This document shows, in pieces, positions 1-8,996 of a stretch of DNA of 64,000 nt. The notes beneath the pieces are model-generated. The model saw nothing but the letters and a program-made list of their open reading frames with translations, was not told where the DNA came from and searched no databases. The translations under genes were made by a program, and so were the position numbers. Source of the DNA: Hespellia stercorisuis DSM 15480. GTDB lineage: Bacteria; Bacillota; Clostridia; Lachnospirales; Lachnospiraceae. The stretch is taken from positions 1-64,000 of the forward strand of contig NZ_FQZY01000013.1 of NCBI RefSeq assembly GCF_900142165.1. The letters run 5' to 3'. Every line of letters starts with the position of its first letter. Positions within the stretch are counted from its first letter, which is position 1.

Positions 1-168
1 CGCTCTAACAAGCGTGAGAAATTAGACTTCAAATTAGAAGACGGCAGACACCGTTCATCTAAGATGTGGTACTGCCGCCTCTATCACATCCTGATGTTAC
101 AGCATCTGGATGCATGGGATATGCCTTTTGAATCCACCCTCAAAAAGTTGATTCTACAAGCAGCATAA
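1..168 (+). CDS. C-terminal fragment of an unrecognised protein
   Basis: The reading frame is open from the first base and stops with TAA, giving the last 55 residues of a protein that begins outside the window. The tail is basic and aromatic (KMWYCRLYHILMLQHLDAWD) and ends in a leucine-rich helix. It could be the end of a transposase or another protein of the mobilizable element to its right, but I do not recognise the family. No terminator-like hairpin follows directly. Confidence 0.55.
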   Translation, partial: RSNKREKLDFKLEDGRHRSSKMWYCRLYHILMLQHLDAWDMPFESTLKKLILQAA

Positions 169-298
169 TCCTAAGATTATTATATCTCATTTTTTCAAAC
201 ATAGCGACAGTTATGTCTATTTCCTGTACCCATTTTTACGTTCATGGATAATATTTACTTTTCAAAGTACTATACCAGAGTTTCGCTGGCATGATCAC

Positions 299-1090
299 TC
301 AAGATTCCGAGAGATCATTATCCAAAGAGAATGTTTTTGAGAGATTACTGTCACGGACTTTATCACCATTTTCATTCTGGAAGGTGATATGCTTCTTGCT
401 TTCAGACCATGTGACAGACCATCCTCTTTCCTGCATATCTCTTATAAAATCATTTTTGCTACAACAGTTTTCTTTAACTTCAATGACAGCTATTACACAA
501 TCTACAACATAACTCTTTTTGTCATCATGCTGGAATAGATTGTATTTATCCTTACTCCATGCAGTAACCTGACCTTCTTCAATTGCTGTACCATCAAAAT
601 GCTTACCTTTCTCTGTAATAGAAAGTCCTCTTTCTAAACAAAGACTATTGGTATACTCTTTCTGGTGTTCCAAATCTCTTTTTGTCTGATGAAGTTTTAA
701 CCCATCAATATAGGATACAGAATTGGTAACGATATGAATATGAAGGTGGTCTTTGTCCTGATGAACCCCAATTAAACTTTGGTGGTCTGGAAAGAATTTA
801 TCTACAAATTCTTGACCAATTTCAAGACACTGTTCAGGAGTAATGCTTTCATCCTTGTGAAAACTAATGATGTTATGAGCATACATTCTTCCTGTGTCCT
901 TATTCCATAAACGCTTTTCATCGAGAAACGCATTATAGACATTATCCCAGTTAAGGGTATCAGAATTATAAGGACCCGTAATGGCTACATACCCTTCATG
1001 AACCTTTTGGTCTTGAAGAACATATTCAATTACATTTCTCATCGCTCCGTGCGATTTTGTTGATTTATTGACGACCTTATTAACAGCCAT
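299..1090 (-). CDS. Relaxase / mobilization nuclease (MobA/VirD2-like)
   Basis: This relaxase would nick one strand at an origin of transfer and stay covalently bound to the 5' end during conjugal mobilization. The metal-binding three-histidine motif is clear at residues 110-121 (HQDKDHLHIHIV), and an N-terminal Tyr23 (IEYVLQ) is a candidate catalytic tyrosine. At 263 residues it is shorter than many relaxases of this type (often 400 or more), so the C-terminal accessory part may be absent. Its start overlaps the 3' end of mobC by about 50 bases, indicating translational coupling. Family assignment rests on the motif and the MobC neighbour. Confidence 0.9.
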   Translation of the reverse strand: MAVNKVVNKSTKSHGAMRNVIEYVLQDQKVHEGYVAITGPYNSDTLNWDNVYNAFLDEKRLWNKDTGRMYAHNIISFHKDESITPEQCLEIGQEFVDKFFPDHQSLIGVHQDKDHLHIHIVTNSVSYIDGLKLHQTKRDLEHQKEYTNSLCLERGLSITEKGKHFDGTAIEEGQVTAWSKDKYNLFQHDDKKSYVVDCVIAVIEVKENCCSKNDFIRDMQERGWSVTWSESKKHITFQNENGDKVRDSNLSKTFSLDNDLSES

Positions 1091-1437
1091 AATTCTTCAC
1101 ACTCCTTTCGATAGTGGCTAATTTCATCAGAGGCTTTTATAAGTTCAGTTGTGGTAGGTAGAATACCCTGACCATTTGCGACATGAGCCATCTGATTAAC
1201 ATTTGTTGCAAGCCCACGAAGCTGTTTAACCAAATCAGCAAAAGTTTTACTAATATCCTTTTGAACAGCAATTTCATCAGATGATGTTATGGTAGAGCCT
1301 TGTATGGAACTTATGATATAGGCTTGCTGAGACAAACCAGATTCATCAACTTTATCTTGTAAAGATTCGTATTCGATATCACTCATTCTGATAGTGACAG
1401 CTTTGTTTCGTTTTCTTTTTACTTTTTTATCAAGCAT
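1039..1437 (-). CDS. mobC: MobC-family relaxosome accessory protein
   Basis: This is a small DNA-binding partner that helps the relaxase open the origin of transfer. The N-terminus is very basic (KKVKRKRNK), followed by a ribbon-helix-helix-like segment (AVTIRMSDIEYESLQDKV). The C-terminal half carries the MobC signature LRGLATNVNQMAHVAN. I chose the ATG at 1437 because GGAGG lies 8 bases upstream; the longer frame back to 1470 has no such site. It overlaps the relaxase gene and is transcribed with it. Confidence 0.88.
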   Translation of the reverse strand: MLDKKVKRKRNKAVTIRMSDIEYESLQDKVDESGLSQQAYIISSIQGSTITSSDEIAVQKDISKTFADLVKQLRGLATNVNQMAHVANGQGILPTTTELIKASDEISHYRKECEELWLLIRSSINQQNRTER

Positions 1438-1720
1438 GTGTATTACCTCCATTGATAAGAAATTAAACATAATGTGTTACATTGGATTGCAAATCATTTG
1501 TTACATAGAGTGATGCACTGTATGTAATAAAATGATTATGAGTTGCTAGGGTGAAACCATAGCCGATGGATGCAAGGGGCGAGAAGACCTTTAGCAAAAT
1601 GGTGGAAGATATGAAGGAAGGTTCAGTGAACCTTTCGTAATATCGGGAACTATTTTTGCGTGCCTAGTGTCGAGAGAGTAGAACTCTTTCGTGGGGGTTC
1701 CAAGGGGGCAAAGCCCATCT

Positions 1721-1800
1721 GGCAAGTTTAACGAAAGTGAAAAGCCGAAAGGCTTTTTACTGAGTGGTGCGTTATGGCTTGCCATAATGCGAAACTTGCC
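1721..1800. other. Nested inverted repeats, candidate oriT
   Basis: A perfect 9-base outer repeat (GGCAAGTTT at 1721-1729, AAACTTGCC at 1792-1800) encloses two hairpins. The first is AAAAGCC-GAAA-GGCTTTT (1740-1757). The second is GCGTTATGGC-TT-GCCATAATGC (1769-1790), with a single non-Watson-Crick pair. Hairpins beside a nick site next to mobC are typical of origins of transfer. The nick position cannot be read from sequence alone, and a structured RNA is the alternative. Confidence 0.45.
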
Positions 1801-1976
1801 TAACTACTCCACACAATTACACTGGATTCGGAAGACTCAGGGGAGTGGTTAGTGGTCTTGCTTATGGAAGGAAAGGAACGGAATTATTTAATGGGTTCTC
1901 CCTTGCGGAGAAGTCATTAAATGATGCAGTGGATTGACTTACATAAGCTGGTTTGAAGGAAGAATACGGAGATGGA

Positions 1977-2019
1977 AAGGAAAGACGGAAGGTTGTTTTT
2001 ATAACCTTTTGTCTTCCTT
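1977..2019. terminator. Hairpin 3' of the gene at 2064-2522
   Basis: AAGGAAAGACGGAAGGTT (1977-1994) pairs imperfectly with AACCTTTTGTCTTCCTT (2003-2019) around an 8-base loop. It lies just beyond the stop of the minus-strand gene that ends at 2064, so it probably terminates the polymerase transcript. There is no long T run, so Rho-independent action is only likely. Confidence 0.5.
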
Positions 2020-2063
2020 GTAATCAAAGTATCCTGACTGAAAACCAAAAACGAGGATATGCA

Positions 2064-2522
2064 TTATATTTCAAATTCAAATTTGATGCGACCGGAATTG
2101 TAGTCATCCATAAATCTACGCAAAGCATATCCAAGTGTGACAGTCTTAAATGGAACATTCTTATTGAACTGCTTCCATTCTTTGGCTACAGATTTATCAA
2201 TCATATAGGACTGTCTTGATACAGTATCATCAGATTTACGCATCTGAATGGTGACTGGTTTAATGGTAGCTGTAGGGGCATCAGAAGTTTTGTGCCACCC
2301 ATTCTCATAACCTCTGTCCTTTAGAACAGTGGTAAGATACGAATAAGAAAAATCACAATTCATATACTCACCGAAGTCATTGCCAGTGTGTCCTTTTGAA
2401 CTTTCGACTAAAGAAAGAAGCTCTCTGTCCGATTTCTGCTGTAATTCTTCTTTTGTCATTCTTGGTGTAACACTGTCTGGTGCAGTGCCTGTAATATTGT
2501 TGTTATTGTTTTGTGTATCCAT
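2064..2522 (-). CDS. Hypothetical protein of mobilizable element
   Basis: A 152-residue protein I do not recognise. The first 20 residues are an Asn/Thr-rich, probably disordered head. A charged helical part follows (KEELQQKSDRELLSLVESSKG), and the C-terminal 50 residues (SYMIDKSVAKEWKQFNKN...LGYALRRFMDDY) look like a small DNA-binding helix bundle. The start has a good GGAGGTATTAACT-ATG site. It lies just downstream of the family B polymerase gene, so a replication accessory role is possible by context only. Confidence 0.7.
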   Translation of the reverse strand: MDTQNNNNNITGTAPDSVTPRMTKEELQQKSDRELLSLVESSKGHTGNDFGEYMNCDFSYSYLTTVLKDRGYENGWHKTSDAPTATIKPVTIQMRKSDDTVSRQSYMIDKSVAKEWKQFNKNVPFKTVTLGYALRRFMDDYNSGRIKFEFEI

Positions 2523-2566
2523 AGTTAATACCTCCGTTGTATATAGTGATACTGTGTGTGTTGCAC

Positions 2567-2605
2567 CCTATGTAAAACACCGTATTTGCAAGTGTTTCAC
2601 ATAGG
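2567..2605. repeat. Inverted repeat between polymerase and downstream gene
   Basis: CCTATGTAAAACAC (2567-2580) and GTGTTTCACATAGG (2592-2605) are inverted copies with one mismatch, separated by 11 bases. It starts 7 bases past the polymerase stop on the minus strand. It could be a terminator without a T run, a regulator site, or part of a replication origin; related TGTTACAT words recur near mobC. Confidence 0.5.
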
Positions 2606-2611
2606 AGGTTA

Positions 2612-5600
2612 CTAATTATTCATAAGCTCTTGAAGCTTATCTTCAAGCATTTCTCTTGGAAGCATATTAGCTTGGCGAGAGTTACGACCAGCATTTTTCC
2701 AGTCGTTAGACTTCCATGTTTTTGTGGAAGTGTTATGAGAGTTTATCCAATCATCTCTGTCGCTACCTTGAAGCTCGTTAAGCATTGGAATATTCCAGAA
2801 ACCAGCTCTATGACCCATGATGCACGAATTGAGGATAGCCCAGTCCATATCACGGACTTTGATATTGGTGCTTTTTGCATCAGTTTTGAACCAGAAGATA
2901 TTCCAGTCATCCATAGTACGAAGACAGGAGACAGTAGCTTTACGCTGACGATACTCCTTAAATTCTGCAATGGTTCTGAATGGAACAGTGGTAAAATTGG
3001 CGATTTCATATGTCACACCCTCGATTGTGATAGTGCTTATATAAAAGCTGTCTCTATCGGGTTTACGCTTCATATCGAAGTCCATACGAATGTGTTTTGT
3101 GGTTTCTTTTACAACAAAATCTTTACCCTGAACAAGTTCTTTAAAGGTAGTCCATTCACTGTTCTGATAATCAACTGTTCCAGTACGCTTTAATACCTGA
3201 GTCATTAACCAAAGTCTGTCCTCGTAAGAATCGGATGGATAACCCGATTTAGTGCTGTTGTGGGCACAAACACCTTCATATTCCTTATCATTGAAAATCA
3301 TCGGATTAGTCTTGCAATAAAGGGAAACATTACCACGGGTAGTAAAGTTCACAAGGTCATTCTGACAGTGCTTAATTTCCCATATTTCAGCATCTTTCCC
3401 ATTGGTCAAGAATAATCTTGACTGTTCCATAAAAGGTCTAAATCCATATAAATCAAGAGATTTAAGGGTGTTCTCAGGAACATCAGAGATAAATCCATCG
3501 GTAGTGACAGAACAAGTCATATATCCAAGGTTATGACATTGATTCTGTGCAGCTAAGAGTTCGGCACGAACTATGGAAGTAATCATGCAAGCTGATACTG
3601 GATTAGTTATTGAGGAACACCCCAAATCTTCCATAGCATCTTTGTAAGCCGTCCATGATAATTTCTGAACCACATTTTGAGCATTTTTTCCGTAACCACT
3701 ATTAACCATTGTCTTTAAAATCAATTCTTCCAGCGATTTCTTACCATGTTCTGCTTTTGCTCTATTTCTATCTTCCACAAGCTGTTTAACAGCAGTTTGA
3801 AGTGAGTAAGACATTTTTCCGTTGTCAGGATTGATAATGCTATTAAGAACATATCCTCTTTCCACAAATATTTTTGCCCCAAGCTGTAACGCAAGGAACA
3901 ATTCGGGTCCACAAGCATATACACCATCCATACCATCAGATGTGCTAGGGTAAGTTGGAATCCCTTCGACATTAACTGGAATACATGGGTATTTCACATC
4001 TAAAGGAAATTCAAACCTTACATAAGCGAGCATCATAGTAAGAGGAGCATAACCACCGATAATAGGAACAACGAAGTCTTGCAATGTTAGTTCACGGTTG
4101 ATGATTTCGGTTCTTATAGGGTTTTCCCAATCTACATCAGAAACAAGACACATAGCTGTTGGATAAGCGTTTTGAAGGTCATAATCGAATGTTGTTTGAG
4201 AAAAATATCCGATATCAGAGCTGGCATTATATCCACCGTGATAAGCCTGAGATGCATAATACTGAATGGTATTTGCTTTATCTGATATTGGCTCGAGACT
4301 TGTGCTTTCGATATAGCCAGGTCTATCGGTTCTTGGTACAAGACCGTGTCCTACTGTTTCAAGACCACGATATTTACGGTTAAATTGTTTAGTGTTATCA
4401 CACCCAAGATATTCCATCATTACACCTCTCATTACGTTCGCAGTAGCAGATGTAACTGTTACTGGTGGCTTGTTATTGTAGCCATAGAGAGCTGATTCAT
4501 ATAAAAGAGTTACATTGCTATCATTGGCTGCATATTCAAAATAGGCACAAGGGTCATTCATAAGAAGCCTGTCCATATGTTCAATGTCACCCTCATTAAG
4601 TTGTATCTTTTCCCATCCGATAGTTTTACCAAGAGCTTTTAGTGATTTCATGCCAGCTGGTGCATGACACATGGTATCTGCTAATTGAAGGCTGATTGGA
4701 TAAGTGTGAGTATGGCGATTTCTCGTAAATTTAGGATTCACACTTTGAGCATAAGTCTTTGTGGGTTGTAAGTTGATTAGTCCACCTTGAACCTCGGAAC
4801 AAAATTTCAAGATATCCTTACTGTATTTTCTGCTTTGGTCAAAACCAGAGACATCAACTTTCCCAGAGTGGCAAAGGAGAACTACTGGAATGTGCTGAGT
4901 CTTAGACCAGTCATACTTTGTACGAGACTTTTTACCATCAGGGAACAGATGAACACTTTTCTTCATAGCTTCATCATTTGTATCAAAAAGAGTAGTTTCA
5001 AACTCCCCAGTCAATTCGTTTTTACCAGTGATATCTTCGTATTTTCTAATCTGACGAATATCTGTAGGTTCTAATGCAAGGCTGTCGAGGATTCTTCCAA
5101 CTGCAAGTTCAAGACTGAGACCGTAATTTTCACTCTTTCTGATAAAAATAAATTCCACAAGGTCTTCACCATCAATGAGAGAAAACTGCCATGAGAGGAT
5201 GTTTCTGTATGATTGACCGTTGTCAACCATGTAGTACCACTCACTATCAAATGCAATTACAAGAGCTGGACTTTCAGTTCTTGCAGATGCAAGTGATGGA
5301 TAATTTGAAAAGCTAGAGAGTGTAGGAAGGTTTTCTGAACCTCTGGTAATTGGAAGAATTGGGGATGGTGTCAAATCTTTCTGTGGGTTTCCCATAGGGG
5401 CTTTTGACACCATCCTTAAAAGTGGCTCTGAACCATTGATTTTACTGGTGTTTTCACAACTTGTGATTTCAAGCACATTTGGCGATTTTTTTGAAATATC
5501 GCCATTTTGTGACACCAAATCAGAGAGTTTTCTTCTTCTTTGGTAAAGGTCAAATCTGTAGTTATAATCAATTTCCGATGATTTCCCCACACTGTATCTT

Positions 5601-5686
5601 TTCCATCCAGTAGAAGTTACTGCGGAAGATACAATTGCAGTGACTTCTGAAAGATTTAATTGTTTTGCTGATGTTCCATCAATCAT
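2612..5686 (-). CDS. Family B DNA polymerase (protein-primed-like)
   Basis: This 1,024-residue DNA polymerase has an exonuclease-type DxE at residues 147-149 (AFDSEW). Polymerase motif A lies near residue 500 (DYDLQNAYPTAM), motif B near 660 (KTMVNSGYGKNAQN) and motif C near 730 (TTDGFISDVP). This set is characteristic of the DNA_pol_B_2 group (phage phi29, linear plasmids). The start is preceded by AGGAGA at a good distance. Such enzymes copy protein-capped linear DNA in phages and plasmids; here one sits with a relaxase, so its role could be replication of a mobilizable element. No terminal protein gene is visible. The first 140 residues are low-complexity and unassigned. Confidence 0.88.
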   Translation of the reverse strand: MIDGTSAKQLNLSEVTAIVSSAVTSTGWKRYSVGKSSEIDYNYRFDLYQRRRKLSDLVSQNGDISKKSPNVLEITSCENTSKINGSEPLLRMVSKAPMGNPQKDLTPSPILPITRGSENLPTLSSFSNYPSLASARTESPALVIAFDSEWYYMVDNGQSYRNILSWQFSLIDGEDLVEFIFIRKSENYGLSLELAVGRILDSLALEPTDIRQIRKYEDITGKNELTGEFETTLFDTNDEAMKKSVHLFPDGKKSRTKYDWSKTQHIPVVLLCHSGKVDVSGFDQSRKYSKDILKFCSEVQGGLINLQPTKTYAQSVNPKFTRNRHTHTYPISLQLADTMCHAPAGMKSLKALGKTIGWEKIQLNEGDIEHMDRLLMNDPCAYFEYAANDSNVTLLYESALYGYNNKPPVTVTSATANVMRGVMMEYLGCDNTKQFNRKYRGLETVGHGLVPRTDRPGYIESTSLEPISDKANTIQYYASQAYHGGYNASSDIGYFSQTTFDYDLQNAYPTAMCLVSDVDWENPIRTEIINRELTLQDFVVPIIGGYAPLTMMLAYVRFEFPLDVKYPCIPVNVEGIPTYPSTSDGMDGVYACGPELFLALQLGAKIFVERGYVLNSIINPDNGKMSYSLQTAVKQLVEDRNRAKAEHGKKSLEELILKTMVNSGYGKNAQNVVQKLSWTAYKDAMEDLGCSSITNPVSACMITSIVRAELLAAQNQCHNLGYMTCSVTTDGFISDVPENTLKSLDLYGFRPFMEQSRLFLTNGKDAEIWEIKHCQNDLVNFTTRGNVSLYCKTNPMIFNDKEYEGVCAHNSTKSGYPSDSYEDRLWLMTQVLKRTGTVDYQNSEWTTFKELVQGKDFVVKETTKHIRMDFDMKRKPDRDSFYISTITIEGVTYEIANFTTVPFRTIAEFKEYRQRKATVSCLRTMDDWNIFWFKTDAKSTNIKVRDMDWAILNSCIMGHRAGFWNIPMLNELQGSDRDDWINSHNTSTKTWKSNDWKNAGRNSRQANMLPREMLEDKLQELMNN

Positions 5687-5817
5687 ATCTATCTCTCCTA
5701 ATCTGTCAGGAGATAACAGCGAACTGTAATCTCTTGCATTTGATTGGGATTTCTCTTAGTGGGAGAGGATTTTGTATAGGAAAAAGATGTAAGAAACACC
5801 TTGTTATTGGTGTTGTT

Positions 5818-6317
5818 AAGATGCGAATACAAGACATGATGGCTCGCTCTCGACCGGACATGCCAATAGTCCAAGAGACATGCTGAGCCGTCTGGAGACC
5901 ATGGTGCTGATGGGGATGGAGCTTCCACTGCCGGCCATCCAGAGACAGATTGCCTCGGGAATCGACATCATCGTGCATCTGGGGAGAATGCGGGATAAGA
6001 GCCGGAAGGTTCTGGAGATAGCGGAGATACTGGGATACGAGAACGGAGTGATCCGAACACAGACATTATATGAGTTTCGGGAAGAGAAAGGAGTACAAAG
6101 AAATGATACAGAAAATATACGGAATACAGGAAATGCCGAGAATGCAGAAGATACAGGGGGCACAGCACGGCCGGAGGTTCCAGAATATGCAGAAAAAGCG
6201 GAGAGAGCCGAGAACGCAGCGGACGCCGCGGAGGGGAGAATGCATGGACAACTTATGAAAATATGTGAACTCACACAGAAAGAAAAGCTACTGGCAGCAG
6301 GATATCAGGAAATATGA
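5818..6317 (+). pseudogene. cpaF: cpaF/tadA ATPase, 3' fragment
   Basis: Reading upstream from the first ATG (5880), the frame stays open to 5818 and gives typical CpaF sequence (HDGSLSTGHANSPRDMLSRL) before hitting TAA. The secretion ATPase has therefore lost its N-terminal domain, Walker A and Walker B. What remains is the end of the ATPase core (QRQIASGIDIIVHLGRMRD), the usual GVIRTQTLYEFREE segment and a long acidic Asn/Glu/Ala-rich tail. The left neighbour is the mobilizable element, whose end must lie at about 5815. The fragment is very unlikely to be active; the rest of cpaF may be elsewhere on the chromosome. Confidence 0.85.
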
Positions 6318-7020
6318 ATATCTTGAGGCCGTCGGAAAAGGGATGCTCCTTCTGGTCAGCATTGCCTGTCTGTTTTATGATTCTGCAGCCGCAGTAATCA
6401 TCCTGTTGCCGTTTCTGGCATATTACCTCTGGGTTTGGAGAGAACAGTGTATCAAAAAGAAAAAAGAAGAATTTCGGATGCAGTTTAAGGAGAGTATGAC
6501 TGCGATGTCTTCCGCGCTGAACATCGGTTATTCAGTGGAAAATTCAATCAAGGAAGTACTGAAGGACCTGAAGCCGCTCTACAGACCGGAATCTAGGATT
6601 ATCTGCGAATATACGTACATGGTTCACCAGCTGAATATGAATGTACCATCGGAGGTGGTGCTGCGTGAGTTTGCCGATCGGGTGGATCAGGAGGATGTGG
6701 AGAATTTTGTTACCGTTTTTGTGACGGCAAAAAAGGCGGGCGGAGACAGCGTAGCGATCATTCGAAACACGGTGAAGATCATCTGCGACAAAATAGACGT
6801 GAAGCGGGAAATACAGACAATGATGGCAGCAAAACAGTTTGAGTTTAAGGTGATGACAGCCGTTCCGCTGGGAATTATCGGCTACATGAGATTGAGCTTT
6901 GCAGAGTTCATGAGTGCATTGTACGGAAATGTGATCGGTGTTTCCGTGATGACGGTATGCCTTCTCCTGTACGCTGGGGCATACTGGATGGGGAAGAGAA
7001 TCGTGGATATTGAGATATAA
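6265..7020 (+). CDS. tadB: TadB-like inner membrane platform protein
   Basis: Type II secretion F-domain protein that forms part of the membrane platform for Flp/Tad pilus assembly. Two N-terminal membrane segments (about residues 27-58) precede the cytoplasmic F domain (FKESMTAMSSALNIGYSVENS and AKKAGGDSVAIIRNT), and two C-terminal membrane segments lie at about 200-245. It overlaps the cpaF fragment by some 50 bases, so a later start is possible. With tadC-like and pilin genes downstream it is the remains of a tad operon. Confidence 0.85.
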   Translation: MNSHRKKSYWQQDIRKYEYLEAVGKGMLLLVSIACLFYDSAAAVIILLPFLAYYLWVWREQCIKKKKEEFRMQFKESMTAMSSALNIGYSVENSIKEVLKDLKPLYRPESRIICEYTYMVHQLNMNVPSEVVLREFADRVDQEDVENFVTVFVTAKKAGGDSVAIIRNTVKIICDKIDVKREIQTMMAAKQFEFKVMTAVPLGIIGYMRLSFAEFMSALYGNVIGVSVMTVCLLLYAGAYWMGKRIVDIEI

Positions 7021-7037
7021 CAGAAAGAGGGAGCGAC

Positions 7038-8300
7038 GTGAAGACAGAAAAAGCCTGGTGGAGGAAAAAGGTTTACAGGCAGGCGGCTGCGGTGCTGGTT
7101 GGAACCATGACGCTTGCACTGACGCTGACTGCAGCGGACAGCAGAAACCGCCTGCCGGAGGATGCACAGGGGAGAAGCCAGATCGAGAGAAACACACAGG
7201 GAGGCGGAGAAAAAGAGGTGAGTCTGGATGCGGAGGTTGAGACCGGGGACGGGAAAAAGAAACTGGAGGAGATTGCCATTGCGGTCGGTGAGCGTCAGTA
7301 TGAGGAAGCTGAGATAGAAGAAGTGCTCGGAGAGGCAGGCGTGGAACTGGAAACACAGATTCTTGGACAAAACAAAACATTGGATGAGGTCCGTTCGGAT
7401 CTGGAACTGCCTGCCAGGGTTCCGAACACTTCCATCGAGGTATCCTGGGAGCTGAGTAATTATGAAGTGATGGATATGCAGGGGAAGCTTCAGAGCGAAA
7501 AACTGACGGAGGGAGGAACAACGGTAGAATTAAGTGCACTGCTCACATATGAGGGGCAGCATGCGATGCACAAATTTTCAGCGTGTGTGTATCCGCCGGT
7601 TCAGACAGCGGAGGAGAGGTTGAGAGAAAAGGTGCTGGAGGCGGTGTCCGCCGATGAAGAGAAGACAAAGACAGAAGCAGCGGCGCCCCTTCCAAATGAG
7701 GTGGATGGAATGGCGGTTACGTGGAGCAGACCAAAGGAGCAGAGGGGACTGGCCGTATTGCTGATCGGAATTGTGCTGGCAGGGCTGGTACTGGCTCTGG
7801 ATAAGCAGAATCGGGTGAAGGCTGTGCAGGAGAGAAAAAAACAGATGATGGTAGATTATCCGGAGATTATCAACAAGTTTACCGTGCTTCTGGGAGCCGG
7901 CATGACTGTGAAGAATGCGTGGACCAAGGTGGCTGCTGATTATGAGAACCGGTCTGATAAAAAGAAAACACGGTACGCATACGAGGAAATGATCTATACA
8001 TTTCACGAGATGCAGGGCGGTGTGACGGAGGCGGAAAGCTATGAACGGTTTGGCAGGAGATGTGGAATAACGGCGTATGTGAAGTTTGGCGCCCTGCTCT
8101 CACAGAATCTGCGCAAAGGTTCAAAAGGTCTGGCGCAGCTGCTTACGATGGAGGCGGTCAACGCCTTTGAGGAGCGGAAAGGACTGGCCAGAAGGCTGGG
8201 GGAGGAGGCCAGTACAAAGCTGCTTCTCCCAATGTTTCTTATGCTGGCGATTGTACTGGTTATCGTGATTGTGCCGGCGTTCTTTTCCATGCAGATGTAG
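7038..8300 (+). CDS. TadC-like protein with extra N-terminal domain
   Basis: The C-terminal 190 residues are a TadC-type F domain (YPEIINKFTVLLGAGMTVKNAW, FGALLSQNLRKGSKGLAQLL) with membrane segments near 236-256 and 398-418. The first about 230 residues are unusual: an N-terminal membrane or signal segment (residues 14-34) followed by a charged, probably extracytoplasmic region. The start is GTG, preceded by AGAGGGAG. Alone it looks intact, but its operon is broken on both sides. Confidence 0.82.
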   Translation: MKTEKAWWRKKVYRQAAAVLVGTMTLALTLTAADSRNRLPEDAQGRSQIERNTQGGGEKEVSLDAEVETGDGKKKLEEIAIAVGERQYEEAEIEEVLGEAGVELETQILGQNKTLDEVRSDLELPARVPNTSIEVSWELSNYEVMDMQGKLQSEKLTEGGTTVELSALLTYEGQHAMHKFSACVYPPVQTAEERLREKVLEAVSADEEKTKTEAAAPLPNEVDGMAVTWSRPKEQRGLAVLLIGIVLAGLVLALDKQNRVKAVQERKKQMMVDYPEIINKFTVLLGAGMTVKNAWTKVAADYENRSDKKKTRYAYEEMIYTFHEMQGGVTEAESYERFGRRCGITAYVKFGALLSQNLRKGSKGLAQLLTMEAVNAFEERKGLARRLGEEASTKLLLPMFLMLAIVLVIVIVPAFFSMQM

Positions 8301-8375
8301 TGCGCAGGATTTCTGACGGCAATGAATGAGAAAGAAAGTAAAAAATATGTGAGAAAGAAAGGCGGAGTGGAAGGT

Positions 8376-8591
8376 ATGAAAATAATGCAAGAAATGACAA
8401 AGATAAAAGATAAATCGAAACAGATGGCATGGAGAACCGTAATCAAGACAAAAAATGTCTGTGCAAGAGCGGGAGAACAGGTGAAAAATAAGCTCCAGGA
8501 TGAAAGCGGAATCGGAGTGGTTGAAGTGATTCTGATACTGGTGGGAATATTAACCACTTATTATAGGGTGAGTATAAGGTGTATGAAGTAA
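8376..8591 (+). pseudogene. Flp pilin-like protein, 3' end replaced
   Basis: The 72-residue frame starts at an ATG preceded by GGAGTGGAAGGT; a longer start at 8322 is possible. It has a basic N-terminal part and the pilin processing-like segment DESGIGVVEVILILV, where Gly and Glu mark a prepilin-type helix. Immediately after this the expected hydrophobic helix is lost and the frame runs into unrelated AT-rich sequence (LTTYYRVSIRCMK). The join at about 8545 is therefore the left edge of another insertion. A functional pilin is unlikely. Confidence 0.65.
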
Positions 8592-8642
8592 AAATATGTG
8601 GATAAATAGAACTGGATATACAGTGTGAGGTGAAAAGTGTAT

Positions 8643-8771
8643 ATGAAGTCAAAAGAAAAAATGACAAAAAAGATTGTATTGATTAGATACTACAATGTAA
8701 TATTTTATTTGTTTTTTGAAGCAGGAATAGATGATTTAAAGAGGCAAGTGCTAAAGTTTTTGAAATATTAG
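8643..8771 (+). CDS. Possible 42-residue basic peptide
   Basis: ATG with a GTGAGGTGAAAAGT leader opens a frame with a Lys-rich head, a short aromatic stretch (YYNVIFYLFFEAG) and a charged helical end. It could be a small membrane-associated peptide or chance. There is no neighbour support and I recognise no family. Confidence 0.2.
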   Translation: MKSKEKMTKKIVLIRYYNVIFYLFFEAGIDDLKRQVLKFLKY

Positions 8772-8996
8772 CAAAAGAATATTTCGAATATGAAGAATAA
8801 TATAAACCTTTAGTTATCATATTGTAGGCTATAGTAAAAAATGTCTGAAAGGAGAAGAGTGTTTGAACGATTATAGCCGAAAGTCCATTATGATTACACA
8901 AACTGATCTTAACTGTTTGTTTTAAGTAGACCTCGATTAAGAAGTTAGCTTTTCATCAAGGGATCTGTGCTTTAACGCTTACGATGAAAAGAAAGA

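Larger units (their letters stand above)
1438..2063. other. Non-coding region with oriT-like structure
   Basis: No credible gene lies in these 626 bases. Next to mobC there are two copies of TGTTACAT (near 1490 and 1510) and a related TATGTAATA, possible operator or relaxosome sites. The middle is G-rich with a GGGGGCAAAGCCC segment near 1705. The right part holds the nested inverted repeats annotated at 1721-1800 and a terminator-like hairpin at 1977-2019. Position next to mobC and relaxase makes this the likely origin of transfer. Confidence 0.5.

Noticed and set aside
1591-1785. 64-codon minus-strand frame in the oriT-like region
   Set aside because: It runs through nested inverted repeats, lacks a ribosome site and has no protein-like composition.
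1560-1800. Structured region as a group II intron or riboswitch
   Set aside because: No GUGYG start, domain V-like hairpin or reverse transcriptase, and no downstream gene on the plus strand for a riboswitch. Position by mobC favours an origin of transfer.
2630-3193. 187-codon plus-strand frame opposite the family B polymerase
   Set aside because: Antisense shadow of conserved polymerase sequence; no ribosome site or similarity.
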